A DNA stretch of 5,043 nucleotides from Hyphomonadaceae bacterium UBA2389 (lineage in GTDB: Bacteria > Pseudomonadota > Alphaproteobacteria > Caulobacterales > Aquidulcibacteraceae): positions 1 through 5,043 of the forward strand of contig DDSN01000092.1 in the NCBI GenBank assembly GCA_002343395.1. Reading direction: 5' to 3'. Under the pieces are notes generated by a model. That model worked only from the letters and a program-made list of their open reading frames with translations. It searched no databases and was not told the DNA's origin. The position numbers and the translations under genes are program-made. Positions 4,822-5,043 of the stretch are shown one piece after another. Every line of letters begins with the position of its first letter. Position 1 is the first letter of the stretch.

Positions 4822-5043
4822 ATGCCTGAGAAATGGACCCCAAGCGGCTGGCGCGCCAAACCCGCGAAGCACATCCCGTCGGACTATCCAGACGGTGAGG
4901 GCCTCGCGCGCGTTGAGACCCAGCTGCGCTCCTATCCACCGCTCGTGTTCGCGGGCGAGGCGCGCACGCTCAAAGCCCGCCTGGCCGACGTGGCGCAGGG
5001 CAAGGCGTTCCTTTTGCAGGGCGGAGACTGCGCCGAGAGCTTC
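4822..5043 (+). CDS. Class II 3-deoxy-7-phosphoheptulonate (DAHP) synthase, N-terminal part, cut by the window edge
   Basis: The enzyme condenses phosphoenolpyruvate with erythrose 4-phosphate, the first step of the shikimate pathway to aromatic amino acids. The 74 visible residues show the class II (plant/mycobacterial type) N terminus: W5-P7-W10, then IPSDYPD, then YPPLVFAGEA at 38-47, then AFLLQGGDCAESF at 62-74. C70 in GGDCAE is the conserved metal-ligand cysteine. Full proteins of the class are about 450 residues, so most of the gene lies to the right. The ATG at 4822 gives a family-typical N terminus. An in-frame GTG at 4813 is possible, and no strong Shine-Dalgarno sequence is visible before either. 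The gene is named aroF, aroG or aroH in different genomes, so no symbol is given. It lies 43 bp after the membrane-protein gene with no terminator between, so co-transcription is possible. Confidence 0.93.
   Translation, partial: MPEKWTPSGWRAKPAKHIPSDYPDGEGLARVETQLRSYPPLVFAGEARTLKARLADVAQGKAFLLQGGDCAESF

Noticed and set aside
1..5043. CRISPR array, tRNA or rRNA genes, prophage or classical IS element
   Set aside because: No regularly spaced direct repeats, no recognisable tRNA cloverleaf or rRNA sequence, and no transposase or integrase frame with family motifs was seen.

Overview
This is a GC-rich window with dense coding on both strands. It looks like chromosomal DNA of an alphaproteobacterium, most plausibly near Caulobacterales/Hyphomonadaceae. 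The reasons are the base composition, the class II DAHP synthase, the bacterial Bpt-type leucyltransferase, and palindromic intergenic repeats that I recognise as common in alphaproteobacterial genomes. The lineage is inferred from protein flavour and repeats; there is no rRNA or marker gene here to confirm it.

Layout, left to right. Positions 1-142 hold no gene I can support. Positions 143-728 form a distinctive block: a small GIY-YIG endonuclease gene (261-590, minus) with a 109-bp palindromic repeat on each side (143-251 and 620-728). The two repeats share their first 20 bases and the same outer inverted ends. Positions 729-963 are gene-free and carry a short perfect hairpin of a second type (758-781). 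A predicted lipoprotein of unknown function follows (964-1497, plus). Its stop codon lies 4 bp from that of a converging cupin gene (1502-1996, minus). Upstream of the cupin on the same strand are bpt (2078-2842), which adds leucine to N-terminal Asp/Glu, and msrB (2901-3368), methionine-R-sulfoxide reductase. A third palindromic repeat (about 2028-2074) separates bpt from the cupin. Divergent from msrB is a 431-residue MgtC/SapB plus DUF4010 membrane protein (3483-4778, plus). It is followed 43 bp later by the start of a class II 3-deoxy-7-phosphoheptulonate synthase gene (4822 onward), which runs off the right edge.

How the genes may work together. msrB and bpt are probably co-transcribed. 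Both act on protein quality: MsrB repairs oxidised methionine and Bpt marks proteins for the ClpS/ClpAP N-degron route. The cupin may belong to the same transcript, although the intervening repeat could interrupt or process it. The membrane protein and DAHP synthase share a strand and a short gap, but no shared function is evident. Most of the window is ordinary housekeeping sequence. The part that most deserves a second look is the GIY-YIG gene bracketed by paired palindromes, which resembles a nuclease-plus-repeat unit more than a normal gene.
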